Shown here one piece after another: positions 1-7,189 of a DNA stretch of 17,153 bases. Position 1 is the stretch's first letter. Every line of letters starts with the position of its first letter. The stretch is from DATILI01 sp035476635 (GTDB taxonomy: Bacteria > Pseudomonadota > Gammaproteobacteria > Burkholderiales > Burkholderiaceae_C). The stretch covers positions 1 to 17,153 of the forward strand of contig DATILI010000165.1 of NCBI GenBank assembly GCA_035476635.1, written 5' to 3'. The position numbers and the translations under genes are program-made. The notes below the pieces were generated by a model that was not told the origin of the DNA, ran no database searches, and worked only from the letters and a program-made list of their open reading frames with translations.

Positions 1-134
1 TTTTGCTGTCGCTTGTGCTCTTTCCTGCGGACCATGCGCGCAAGCTCTTCGATGGCAAAGGCCAGGAATGCGACGCCGACCATGATCGCAAGAAGATAGA
101 CCGCCCATGACACACCACTGCTGTACAGGTCCAT
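1..134 (-). CDS. Partial small membrane protein, N-terminal 44 residues
   Basis: An open minus-strand frame starts at an ATG at 132-134 and leaves the window without a stop. It encodes 44 visible residues: a short polar start, a strongly hydrophobic stretch at about residues 10-28 (WAVYLLAIMVGVAFLAFAI), then a basic tail containing RRKEHKRQQ. This is the layout of one transmembrane helix followed by a positively charged cytoplasmic end. Third codon positions are mostly G or C in this frame, which supports real coding. A GGGGGC run just upstream could act as a weak ribosome binding site. I do not recognise the family. A second frame upstream (ATG at 203-205) is also hydrophobic before entering this region, so the protein could be longer with a frameshift near 134-150. 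Confidence 0.45.
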   Translation of the reverse strand, partial: MDLYSSGVSWAVYLLAIMVGVAFLAFAIEELARMVRRKEHKRQQ

Positions 135-353
135 GCTGCCCCCACGAAGAAAAGCGGGATGACCAACGCAAGGGACGCCATTTCGTCCGAAATCTGCGTG
201 GCCATCCGCAACAAAAGAGGAGCGAGCGTACGCCTGAAAACAAGGGCCGCTGTAAGGATTGGAAACACGCCCTTCAGGTACGGAACAGGTCGTTACAACC
301 GTGGTCTGGCGTGGAATTGCCTTCGCTTTTTCAGCCTGCGCCAGGCGAACCGG
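135..353. other. Intergenic gap between dhaK paralogue and the left-end membrane protein
   Basis: No complete gene is convincing here. On the minus strand a frame beginning at ATG 203-205 reads a hydrophobic segment (ASLALVIPLFFVGAAW), which may be a decayed or frameshifted start of the left-end membrane protein. A small palindrome at 334-346 (GCCTG, 3-base loop, CAGGC) lies just after the stop of the dhaK paralogue. It has no T-run in the direction of transcription, so it is only a weak terminator candidate. Confidence 0.35.
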
Positions 354-1337
354 CTACCACCGCAAGGCCGGTGTCGTCACCGGCGCGTCCCAAAGCGACT
401 TCAGCTCATCGTCCAGCAGCGTCACGGTGATGGAAGCGCCGGCCATTTCCAGCGAAGTGGTGTAGTTGCCGACCAGCGACCGCGCTGGTACCAGGCCAGC
501 ACTGCCAAGGTATTCGCTGGCCAGCTGGTACAGCAGGTAAAGCTCCATCAAGGGCGTTCCGCCCAAGCCATTGACGAGCAGCAGCACCTCTTGCCCCTGC
601 CTTGGGTTCAAGTCCTTCAGGATGGCGGCCATCAGCTCTTCGACGATGGCAGTGGCGGGCTGGAACGCCGCGCGCCTGCGCCCGGGCTCGCCATGGATGC
701 CCACGCCAAGCTCCATCTCGTCGGGACCAATCTCGAAAGTCGGCACGCCCGCCTCCGGCACGGTGCAGCTGCCGAGCGCCACGCCCATGGAGGCGGTGCA
801 AGCGTTCACGCGGTCACCCAGATGCTTGCATGCGGCCAGGTCGGCACCGCGCTCCGCGGCCGCGCCGACCATCTTCTCGACCACCAGCGTTCCGGCAACG
901 CCACGGCGGCCGGTGGGATGTCCGGCGACATTCACGGAGACATCGTCGTTGACCAGGATGGATGCGAATTCGATGTCCATCATGTCCATGGCCATCTGGA
1001 AGTTCATTACATCGCCGGCGTAATTCTTGACGATGAACAGCACGCCCGCCTCGCTGCCGACGGCCCTGGCCGCGGCCAGCATCTGGTTGGGTGTGGGCGA
1101 GGTGAACACCTGGCCGGGGCAGGCGGCGTCAAGCATGCCGGCGCCGACGAAACCGGTGTGCAGCGGCTCATGGCCAGAGCCACCGCCCGAGATCAACGCC
1201 ACCTTGGACGGTGTGGCGGCCTTGCGCGTCACGAACAACGGATCCAGGTGCACCGTCACCAGCTGGGCATGGGCGGCCCCGAATCCCAGCATGCTTTCGT
1301 ACACGAGGTCGCTGGGAAGGTTGGTGAATTTCTTCAT
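354..1337 (-). CDS. dhaK: Dihydroxyacetone kinase subunit DhaK, first paralogue
   Basis: Encodes 327 residues, the usual length for a stand-alone DhaK subunit. DhaK binds dihydroxyacetone or a related short ketose covalently through a histidine and receives phosphate from nucleotide held by DhaL, in the cytoplasm. The substrate-site residues known from E. coli DhaK are visible: GGGSGHEP with His56, KNYAGDVMNF with Asp109, and GVGIHGEPG with His215 (E. coli His218). It therefore looks catalytically intact. It is the same length as, and closely similar to, the second DhaK at 8889-9872, including the shared end DELKSLWDAP...ALRW. It lies 49 bases downstream of the LacI-type regulator on the same strand and has no adjacent dhaL, so it must use the distant DhaL or have a sensing role. 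The ATG at 1335-1337 gives the family's MKKF start; its ribosome site (GCGAGCAG) is weak. The exact ketose is not determinable. Confidence 0.93.
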   Translation of the reverse strand: MKKFTNLPSDLVYESMLGFGAAHAQLVTVHLDPLFVTRKAATPSKVALISGGGSGHEPLHTGFVGAGMLDAACPGQVFTSPTPNQMLAAARAVGSEAGVLFIVKNYAGDVMNFQMAMDMMDIEFASILVNDDVSVNVAGHPTGRRGVAGTLVVEKMVGAAAERGADLAACKHLGDRVNACTASMGVALGSCTVPEAGVPTFEIGPDEMELGVGIHGEPGRRRAAFQPATAIVEELMAAILKDLNPRQGQEVLLLVNGLGGTPLMELYLLYQLASEYLGSAGLVPARSLVGNYTTSLEMAGASITVTLLDDELKSLWDAPVTTPALRW

Positions 1338-1386
1338 CGCTGCTCGCCATGGTTATAGGCTGATTATGGTCACCGCACGTGCCCTG

Positions 1387-2415
1387 TTACGCCAGGTTCT
1401 CCGCGGTAATGATCTCTATCCGGGGGTTGCTCACCGCCAGCGCGCCGCGCACGTCTTCGCACAGCAGCCGCAGCACCTTGGCGGCCGTCATGATGGCGTA
1501 GTAGACGTCCTGCTGCAATACATACGAGACGACATTGGCCACCAGCAACGACCGATGCATCTCCAGCAGATCGTGCACCACGAACCCCAGCGAGCGGTCA
1601 TAGCCGAACTCCTGCAGGGCGCGGCTGACGCCATGGGAGCCCGGGCCCAGGTTGTAGAGGGCGTGCAGCATTCCGTTGGTCCGGCTTGGGTCGAGGAATT
1701 GCCGGGCGAAGGTGTAGGCCTGGTCCTCCGATTCCGGCATATCGGACAACTCGATCAGCCGGGCGTTGGGGTAACGCTCCTCCAGCACCTGGGCGAAGCC
1801 GATGCGCCGGTCGATCTCGGCGGCGAATCGGGTGGCCGGCGACAGCATGGCGCAGCGGCCGGGCTCGCCCTGCGGCAGGCAGCGGCCCAGCAGGATGCCC
1901 GCGGTGCGCCCGGCCGCGCGATTGTCCGCGCCGACAAAGGTCTCGCGCAGCGAACCGGCAACGTCGGAAAACAGCGTGACCACATGCACGCCGCTGCGCG
2001 CCAATTCATTGATCGCGAGCTTGACCTGCGGTACATCGGGGGCCAGCAGGGCGATGCCATCCAGGTCGGTCATCCTGGCCAACTCCTCAGCGAAGTCGGC
2101 GCCGTCGTGATTGGGCAGGCGATGCGTGATTTCAGTAATGTGCTGATGCCGGAAATCCCCAGCGGCCTGAGCAACGACGCGGTCGATCATGTCGAAAAAA
2201 CCGCGACGCGAAGCCGGCAGCACAAAGCCGAAGCGATAGTTGGGTGTGGAGCGGGGACGGCCGCGCACCGGACTGGCGGCGCCCAGCGCCTGCATCACGG
2301 TGCGGACCCGATCCACCGTGGCCGGATTGACACCCGGCCGATTGTTCAGCACGCGGTCAACGGTCGCGGTGCTCACGCCTGCGGCTTCCGCTATCTGGTT
2401 GATGGTGGCCGCCAT
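1387..2415 (-). CDS. LacI-family transcriptional regulator
   Basis: 342 residues. The N-terminus is a LacI-type helix-turn-helix (residues about 4-30, TINQIAEAAGVSTATVDRVL), followed by a periplasmic-binding-protein-like sugar-sensing domain from about residue 60 to the end. The HTH reads TVDRVLN where most LacI proteins have TVSRVLN. The linker (GAASPVRGRPRSTPNYR) lacks the usual hinge-helix pattern that inserts a leucine at a central CpG of the operator, so its operator may be atypical. The ATG at 2413-2415 gives the canonical LacI start. It is divergent from the ABC transporter/kinase operon and upstream of a dhaK paralogue on its own strand, so it most likely controls both in response to the transported compound or its phosphate. 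A candidate half-site sits immediately upstream of its own start codon, suggesting autoregulation. Family assignment is firm; the ligand is inferred only from context. Confidence 0.92.
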   Translation of the reverse strand: MAATINQIAEAAGVSTATVDRVLNNRPGVNPATVDRVRTVMQALGAASPVRGRPRSTPNYRFGFVLPASRRGFFDMIDRVVAQAAGDFRHQHITEITHRLPNHDGADFAEELARMTDLDGIALLAPDVPQVKLAINELARSGVHVVTLFSDVAGSLRETFVGADNRAAGRTAGILLGRCLPQGEPGRCAMLSPATRFAAEIDRRIGFAQVLEERYPNARLIELSDMPESEDQAYTFARQFLDPSRTNGMLHALYNLGPGSHGVSRALQEFGYDRSLGFVVHDLLEMHRSLLVANVVSYVLQQDVYYAIMTAAKVLRLLCEDVRGALAVSNPRIEIITAENLA

Positions 2416-2573
2416 ATCAAATAAATCAATCTTTCAGACGTGTCTTCTTGCTGGAATGTACCGCAATTTCGATCACCCGACGGTAGTGGATCGGGCCCGC
2501 CAGTAAGGATTCAACGAATTAGGGTTTGTATTGATTGATGTATTAAATGATGTGATTAACATCAAATACATCA
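2416..2573. promoter_or_regulatory. Divergent control region with candidate LacI-type operators
   Basis: The 243-base spacer between the regulator and the binding-protein gene (2416-2658) has an AT-rich core unlike its surroundings. A 13-base word, ATCAAATAAATCA (2416-2428), recurs as ATCAAATACATCA (2561-2573), 12 of 13 identical. The second copy forms a dyad with the inverted arm TGATGTATT (2536-2544), which pairs with AATACATCA (2565-2573). A second, overlapping dyad is GATGT-GATTA-ACATC (2549-2563). The first copy touches the regulator's start codon; the dyad lies about 85-120 bases before the operon's start codon. This is the expected placement for autoregulation plus control of the operon. 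No -35/-10 pair is convincing. Assignment to the neighbouring LacI protein is inference. Confidence 0.5.
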
Positions 2574-2658
2574 GACGAGGTCGGGCTGATCGGCGCAAGC
2601 CGCCTTCATTTGCAAACCCAAGCGCGGCGATGGCCACGCACCGTATGGAGACGAGCAC

Positions 2659-3990
2659 ATGAGCAAAACCAAACCAACCCTCTGGCGCCTGCTGGCAGGT
2701 GCCGCGCTGGGATTGACCGCGCTGGGCGCGAGCGCGCAGGACAAGCAGCTGACACTGTGCTGGGCCGCCTGGGACCCGGCCAACGCACTGGTTGAACTGT
2801 CGAAGGACTTCACCGCCAAGACCGGCATCCAGATGAAGTTCGAGTTCGTCCCCTGGCCGAATTTCGCGCAGCGCATGCTCAACGAGCTGAACTCCAAGGG
2901 CAAGCTGTGCGACCTGCTGATCGGCGACAGCCAGTGGATCGGATCGGCCGCCACCGAGGGGCACTACGTCAAGCTCAACGACTTCTTCGACAAGAACGCG
3001 ATCACGATGAACGACTTCATGCCGGCCACCGTCGAGGGCTACTCGACCTGGCCCAAGGGCACGAAGAACTACTGGGCGCTGCCGGCCATGGGCGATGCCG
3101 TGGCCTTCACCTATCGCAAGGACTGGTTCGCCCGGCCCGAGCTGCAGGCCGAATTCAAGAGCAAGCACGGCCGTGAACTGGCACCGCCCAAGACCTGGGA
3201 CGATTTCAAGCAGGTGGCCCAGTTCTTCCAGGGCCGCATGGTCGACGGCAAGAAGGTCTACGGCTCGGCCCTGTACACCGAGCGCGGCTCCGAAGGCATC
3301 ACCATGGGCGTCACCAACACCATGTACGCCTACGGCATGGAGTACGACAACCCGAAGAAGGCGTACGACATGAAGGGCTACATCAACGGTCCCGGCGCGG
3401 TGAAGGGCCTCAAGTTCTACAAGGACCTGTACGACTGCTGCGTGCCGCCCGGCCATGGCAACGCCTACATGACCGAGGACCTGGACGCCTACAAGTCGGG
3501 CCAGGTGGCGATGCAGATGAACTTCATCGCCTTCTTCCCCGGCATCTCCAAGGACCCGCAGGTCGGCGGCGAGAAGACCGGCTTCTTCCCCATCCCCAAG
3601 GGCGACAAGCAGTTCGCGCAACTCGGCGGCCAGGGCATCTCGGTCGTCAAGTACTCCGACAAGAAGGACATGGCGCTGCAATACATGAAGTGGTTCGCGC
3701 AGCCGGCCATCCAGAAGAAATGGTGGGACGGCGGCGGCTTTACCTGCCTGAAGGCGATCCTCGACGCGCCCGGCTTCGAAACCAGCACGCCCTACGCCAA
3801 GGTGTTCCTGGACTCCATGAAGATCGTCAAGGACTTCTGGGCCGAGCCCAGCTATGCCCAGCTGCTTCTGGCCATGCAGAACCGCGTGCACGACTACGTG
3901 GTGGCCGGCAAGGGCACGCCCAACGCCGCGCTCGACGCGCTGCTGAAGGACTGGATCGAGGTGTTCAAGGAAGACGGGAAAATCAAGTGA
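2659..3990 (+). CDS. ABC transporter substrate-binding protein, sugar/polyol type
   Basis: 443 residues. A Sec signal peptide is clear: basic MSKTK start, hydrophobic residues 11-24, and a likely signal peptidase I cut after ASA at residue 26. The mature protein has the features of the family 1 extracellular solute-binding proteins (UgpB/MalE group, COG1653), with an early aromatic WAAWDPANALVELSKDF segment and a C-terminal two-lobe architecture of typical length. It would capture substrate in the periplasm and deliver it to the two permeases encoded just downstream. The start is supported by GGAG at 2646-2649, nine bases before the ATG. It is the first gene of the operon that ends in dhaL-dhaK. 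Binding-site residues cannot be assigned by eye; a short polyol or ketose (glycerol, dihydroxyacetone, erythrulose or similar) is inferred from the kinase genes. Confidence 0.92.
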   Translation: MSKTKPTLWRLLAGAALGLTALGASAQDKQLTLCWAAWDPANALVELSKDFTAKTGIQMKFEFVPWPNFAQRMLNELNSKGKLCDLLIGDSQWIGSAATEGHYVKLNDFFDKNAITMNDFMPATVEGYSTWPKGTKNYWALPAMGDAVAFTYRKDWFARPELQAEFKSKHGRELAPPKTWDDFKQVAQFFQGRMVDGKKVYGSALYTERGSEGITMGVTNTMYAYGMEYDNPKKAYDMKGYINGPGAVKGLKFYKDLYDCCVPPGHGNAYMTEDLDAYKSGQVAMQMNFIAFFPGISKDPQVGGEKTGFFPIPKGDKQFAQLGGQGISVVKYSDKKDMALQYMKWFAQPAIQKKWWDGGGFTCLKAILDAPGFETSTPYAKVFLDSMKIVKDFWAEPSYAQLLLAMQNRVHDYVVAGKGTPNAALDALLKDWIEVFKEDGKIK

Positions 3991-4949
3991 CACCCAAGGC
4001 GCTAACGCAATGGGCGCCGCCACGGGCGGCGGTGCCCGCCGCGCCAGCGCGGCGTGGGCTGCTGGCCGTGCGGGGGCTGTCGGACCGGGCCCTGGCCTGG
4101 CTCTTCGTCGGCCCCACCGTCGTGCTGCTGCTGGCCTTCAATATCTTCCCGCTGCTGTGGACGATCTATCTTTCGTTCACCAACTTCCGCGCCAACCGGC
4201 CCAACGCCGAGGTCGCATGGCTGGGCATCGCCAACTACCAGCGCATCCTCAACAACGAGGCGATCTGGGAAAACATGCGCACCACCGCGCATTTCCTGTG
4301 CTGGTCGATCGCCCTGCAGCTGCTGCTGGGCTTCGGTCTCGCCCTGCTGCTCAACCGCAGGTTCAAGTCGCACAGTTTCTGGAGCACCGCGATCCTGCTG
4401 CCGATGATGCTGGCGCCCGCGGTGGTCGGCACGTTCTGGAAATACTTCTTCGAGCCGCAGTACGGCATCTTCAACGCCATCGCCCGCTTCTTCGGCAGCG
4501 CCGGCAATTTCACGATGCTCGGCGACACGCAGCTGTCGCCCTGGGCCATCGTGCTGGTCGATACCTGGATGTGGACACCCTACGTGATGCTGCTGTTGCT
4601 GGCCGGGCTGCGCTCCATCCCGGCCTATCTGTACGAGGCGGCCGAGATCGACCGCGCCTCGGAGTGGACCAAGTTCTGGCGCATCACGCTGCCGATGGTC
4701 ATGCCCTTCATCATCCTGGCGCTGCTGTTCCGCTCGATCGAGAACTTCAAGATGTTCGACCTGGTCGACAACCTGACCAACGGCGGCCCCGGTTCGGTGA
4801 CCGAGCTGGCATCGATCCATCTCAAGCGCGAGGCCTTCGAGAAATGGCGCACCGGCTACAGTTCGGCGTTTGCCATCATCCTGTTCGTCGCCATCTACGG
4901 CATGTCGCTGGTGACCGTGCGCTTCCTGGACAAGGTGAAACAACGATGA
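3987..4949 (+). CDS. ABC transporter permease, MalF/UgpA type
   Basis: About 320 residues from a GTG at 3987 that overlaps the stop of the binding-protein gene (GTGA), which implies translational coupling. It is an inner-membrane subunit with about six hydrophobic segments, the first at residues 38-60 (LFVGPTVVLLLAFNIFPLLW). The ABC permease EAA loop that contacts the ATPase is present at about residues 217-236 (EAAEIDRASEWTKFWRITLP). Length and order are those of the MalF/UgpA-like first permease of carbohydrate importers. The GTG start is chosen because of the overlap and because no in-frame ATG occurs before the first membrane segment; a later GTG at about residue 28 is possible. Confidence 0.92.
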   Translation: MTPKALTQWAPPRAAVPAAPARRGLLAVRGLSDRALAWLFVGPTVVLLLAFNIFPLLWTIYLSFTNFRANRPNAEVAWLGIANYQRILNNEAIWENMRTTAHFLCWSIALQLLLGFGLALLLNRRFKSHSFWSTAILLPMMLAPAVVGTFWKYFFEPQYGIFNAIARFFGSAGNFTMLGDTQLSPWAIVLVDTWMWTPYVMLLLLAGLRSIPAYLYEAAEIDRASEWTKFWRITLPMVMPFIILALLFRSIENFKMFDLVDNLTNGGPGSVTELASIHLKREAFEKWRTGYSSAFAIILFVAIYGMSLVTVRFLDKVKQR

Positions 4950-5890
4950 ACACGCCGCACAGTCCGCTGGAGCCGAGCGCGCTTGCGAAGTGGTTCGCCG
5001 GCATCGTCGTGGCCGGCTACGCCCTGATCTCGTTGATCCCGCTGGCGTGGATCTTCATGACCAGCTTCCGCACGCCCGAAGACGCGATCGCCTATCCGCC
5101 CAAGGTGGTGGCCCAGGCGTCCCTGATCGGCTATGTGAACCTGTTCACGACACGCTCGCGCGTGTCGGCGGAAGAACTGGGCACGCTGCCACCGGCCAAG
5201 ACCTGGTACGAAAGCCTGGTGCGCGAGCAGCAGATGATCCTGGTCGGGCCCTCGCGCTTTTCCGACCGCTACCTGAACTCGCTGCTGATCGGCTTCGGCT
5301 CGACGCTGTTGTCGGTGGTGCTGGGCACGCTTGCGGCCTACGCGTTTTCGCGCTTTCGGGTGCCGGGCAAGGACGACTGGCTGTTCTTCATTTTGTCCAC
5401 GCGCATGATGCCGCCGATCGCGGTGGCGATTCCCGTCTACCTGATGTTCCGCAAGCTCGGGCTCAACGATACGCACCTGGGCCTGATCCTGCTCTACACG
5501 GTGGTGAACCTGTCACTCGCGGTGTGGCTGCTCAAGGGCTTCATGGACGAGATCCCGCGCGAATACGAAGAGGCGGCCATGGTGGACGGCTACACCCGCT
5601 GGCAGGCGTTCCGCAAGGTCGTGCTGCCGCAGGCCGCCACCGGCATCGCCACCACTGCGATCTTCTGCCTTATCTTTGCCTGGAATGAGTACGCATTCGC
5701 ACTGCTCCTGACCAGCGGCACGGCGCAGACTTCGCCGCCCTTCATCCCCACCATCATCGGCGAAGGCGGCCTCGACTGGCCCGCCATGGCCGCCGGCACG
5801 ACCCTGTTCCTGCTGCCGGTGCTGGTGTTCACCGTCTTGTTGCGCAAGCATCTGTTGCGCGGCGTGACCTTTGGAGCAATCCGCAAATGA
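4946..5890 (+). CDS. ABC transporter permease, MalG/UgpE type
   Basis: 314 residues from an ATG at 4946 that overlaps the preceding stop (ATGA). It is the second inner-membrane subunit and pairs with the upstream permease. Hydrophobic segments begin at about residue 15 (WFAGIVVAGYALISLIPLAW), and the EAA loop is at residues 208-230 (EEAAMVDGYTRWQAFRKVVL). The region between the first membrane segment and RYLNSLLIGFGS is longer than in typical MalG-like permeases of about 275-280 residues. The extra stretch (roughly residues 68-108, including VSAEELGTLPPAKTWYESLV) would be periplasmic and may contact the binding protein. It is followed by another ATGA overlap with the small membrane protein gene. 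Confidence 0.92.
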   Translation: MNTPHSPLEPSALAKWFAGIVVAGYALISLIPLAWIFMTSFRTPEDAIAYPPKVVAQASLIGYVNLFTTRSRVSAEELGTLPPAKTWYESLVREQQMILVGPSRFSDRYLNSLLIGFGSTLLSVVLGTLAAYAFSRFRVPGKDDWLFFILSTRMMPPIAVAIPVYLMFRKLGLNDTHLGLILLYTVVNLSLAVWLLKGFMDEIPREYEEAAMVDGYTRWQAFRKVVLPQAATGIATTAIFCLIFAWNEYAFALLLTSGTAQTSPPFIPTIIGEGGLDWPAMAAGTTLFLLPVLVFTVLLRKHLLRGVTFGAIRK

Positions 5891-6078
5891 AGACCCGCAA
5901 ACCCCTGCCACGCTGGCTGCGCCGTGCGCCCTGGGAGCGCGGCACCGCCGCCCTGATCGGCCTGGGCCTGGTGATGCTGATGCAGCCCTGGTCCATCGAG
6001 GTCTACAGCTACGCCTTCACGGTGTTGCTGGCCGGCGTGATCGGCTACTCCATCGCCGGCAAGCTTCCGGAAAACTGA
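5887..6078 (+). CDS. Small two-helix membrane protein inside the ABC operon
   Basis: 63 residues. The ATG at 5887 overlaps the permease stop (ATGA) and the next gene starts one base after this stop, so its translation is locked into the operon. A basic N-terminus (MKTRKPLPRWLRRAPWER) is followed by two hydrophobic segments at about residues 21-35 (ALIGLGLVMLMQPW) and 41-57 (AFTVLLAGVIGYSIAG). This predicts a hairpin in the inner membrane with the basic end inside. I do not recognise a named family. Rhizobial glycerol ABC operons also carry a small membrane protein, but this one does not obviously match the DUF2160 type I know from there. A role as an accessory or stabilising subunit of the transporter is inferred from position only. 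Confidence 0.8.
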   Translation: MKTRKPLPRWLRRAPWERGTAALIGLGLVMLMQPWSIEVYSYAFTVLLAGVIGYSIAGKLPEN

Positions 6079-6079
6079 T

Positions 6080-7189
6080 ATGTCTGAAATCCGAATCCAG
6101 AACCTGCAAAAGCGCTTTGCCGATTTCACCGCGGTACGCGGCTCCTCGCTGGTGCTCGAAAGCGGCAAGTTTGTCGTGCTGCTCGGCCCCTCGGGCTGCG
6201 GCAAGACGACCACGCTGCGCATGATCGCCGGCCTGGAATACCCCACGGGCGGCAGCATCACGCTGGGCGGGCAGGACGTGACGTACCTGCGGCCGCGCGA
6301 GCGCGACATCGCGATGGTGTTCCAGTTGTTCGCGCTCTATCCGCATATGGGGGTGCGCGGCAACCTGGAGTTTCCGCTGCGCAATGAAGGTGTGGCGCGC
6401 GCCGAAATCGACCGCCGCGTCCAGCAAGTCGCGGCCATCCTGCGCATCGAGCACCTGCTGGGTTCGCGGGTCACCGGCCTGGCCGGCGGCGACCGCCAGC
6501 GCGTGGCGCTGGGCCGCGCCATCGTGCGCCAGCCCAAGGCCTTCCTGATGGACGAGCCGCTGGGCACGCTCGACGCCGAATTCCGCGAACTGATGTGCGT
6601 GGAGCTGCGCCGGCTGCATGACCGCCTGAAAACCACCACCGTATTCGTCACGCACGACCAGAACGAGGCGATGGCGCTGGCCGACCACATCGTGGTGATG
6701 AACGAGGGCGAGATCCTGCAGGCCGACGACCCGCATGGCATCTACAGCTTTCCTTCCTGCCTGTTCGTGGCGCGGTTCATCGGGCGCCCACCAATGAACC
6801 TGCTCAACGTCGATGCGCCCGTGGTCCGCGGCGACACCGGCGTGCGCGTGGCGCGCGCAAACGTCGCCGTACCTGTGGTCCAGGCCCCCTCGCCGTCGGT
6901 GCTGCTGGGCGTGCGGCCCGAGCATGTGCGCCTGCGGGCGCCGGGCGAGGGCGCGCTGGGCGGCCGCGTGCAGCATGCCGAGTACTTCGGCTCGCACTGG
7001 GTCGCCGAGGTACAGACCGACGCCGGGCCGCTGAAAGTGCTGGCCGACAAGTCGATGCGGCCGGTCCTGCAGGAGCAGGTCAGCGTTTCCTTCGACACCC
7101 AGCGCGTGGTGCTGTTCGATGCCGCCACCGAACGCCTGCTGCCCAGCGCCACCACCACCGCCCATCAACCGAGCATGCGCCATGGCTAG
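6080..7189 (+). CDS. ABC transporter ATPase 1, carbohydrate importer, altered signature motif
   Basis: 369 residues, the length of MalK/UgpC-type ATPases with a C-terminal regulatory domain. Walker A is GPSGCGKTT (36-44), the Q-loop VFQ ends at 81, Walker B is FLMDEP with Asp157/Glu158, and the switch histidine is His191 in VTHDQ. The ABC signature reads LAGGD (133-137) instead of LSGGQ, losing the serine that contacts ATP gamma-phosphate across the dimer. Residues from about 240 form the regulatory OB-like tail (VLLGVRPEHVRL). It begins one base after the small membrane protein gene and overlaps the next ATPase gene by eight bases. Two different ATPases in one operon suggest a heterodimer, as in the glycerol GlpS/GlpT pair of rhizobia. 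Confidence 0.92.
   Translation: MSEIRIQNLQKRFADFTAVRGSSLVLESGKFVVLLGPSGCGKTTTLRMIAGLEYPTGGSITLGGQDVTYLRPRERDIAMVFQLFALYPHMGVRGNLEFPLRNEGVARAEIDRRVQQVAAILRIEHLLGSRVTGLAGGDRQRVALGRAIVRQPKAFLMDEPLGTLDAEFRELMCVELRRLHDRLKTTTVFVTHDQNEAMALADHIVVMNEGEILQADDPHGIYSFPSCLFVARFIGRPPMNLLNVDAPVVRGDTGVRVARANVAVPVVQAPSPSVLLGVRPEHVRLRAPGEGALGGRVQHAEYFGSHWVAEVQTDAGPLKVLADKSMRPVLQEQVSVSFDTQRVVLFDAATERLLPSATTTAHQPSMRHG

Noticed and set aside
1027..2424. 465-codon plus-strand open frame
   Set aside because: It is antisense to the LacI-type regulator and part of the dhaK paralogue, both of which have family motifs; no independent support.
2470..2496. CGATC...GATCG dyad in the divergent spacer
   Set aside because: The arms are only five bases with a long spacer, within the range expected by chance; the AT-rich repeats nearby are a stronger operator candidate.
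2473..4023. 516-codon minus-strand open frame opposite the binding-protein gene
   Set aside because: It is the antisense shadow of a clear solute-binding protein; its composition (Val, Leu, Gly, His, Arg rich) is typical of antisense reading in high-GC DNA and shows no family motif.
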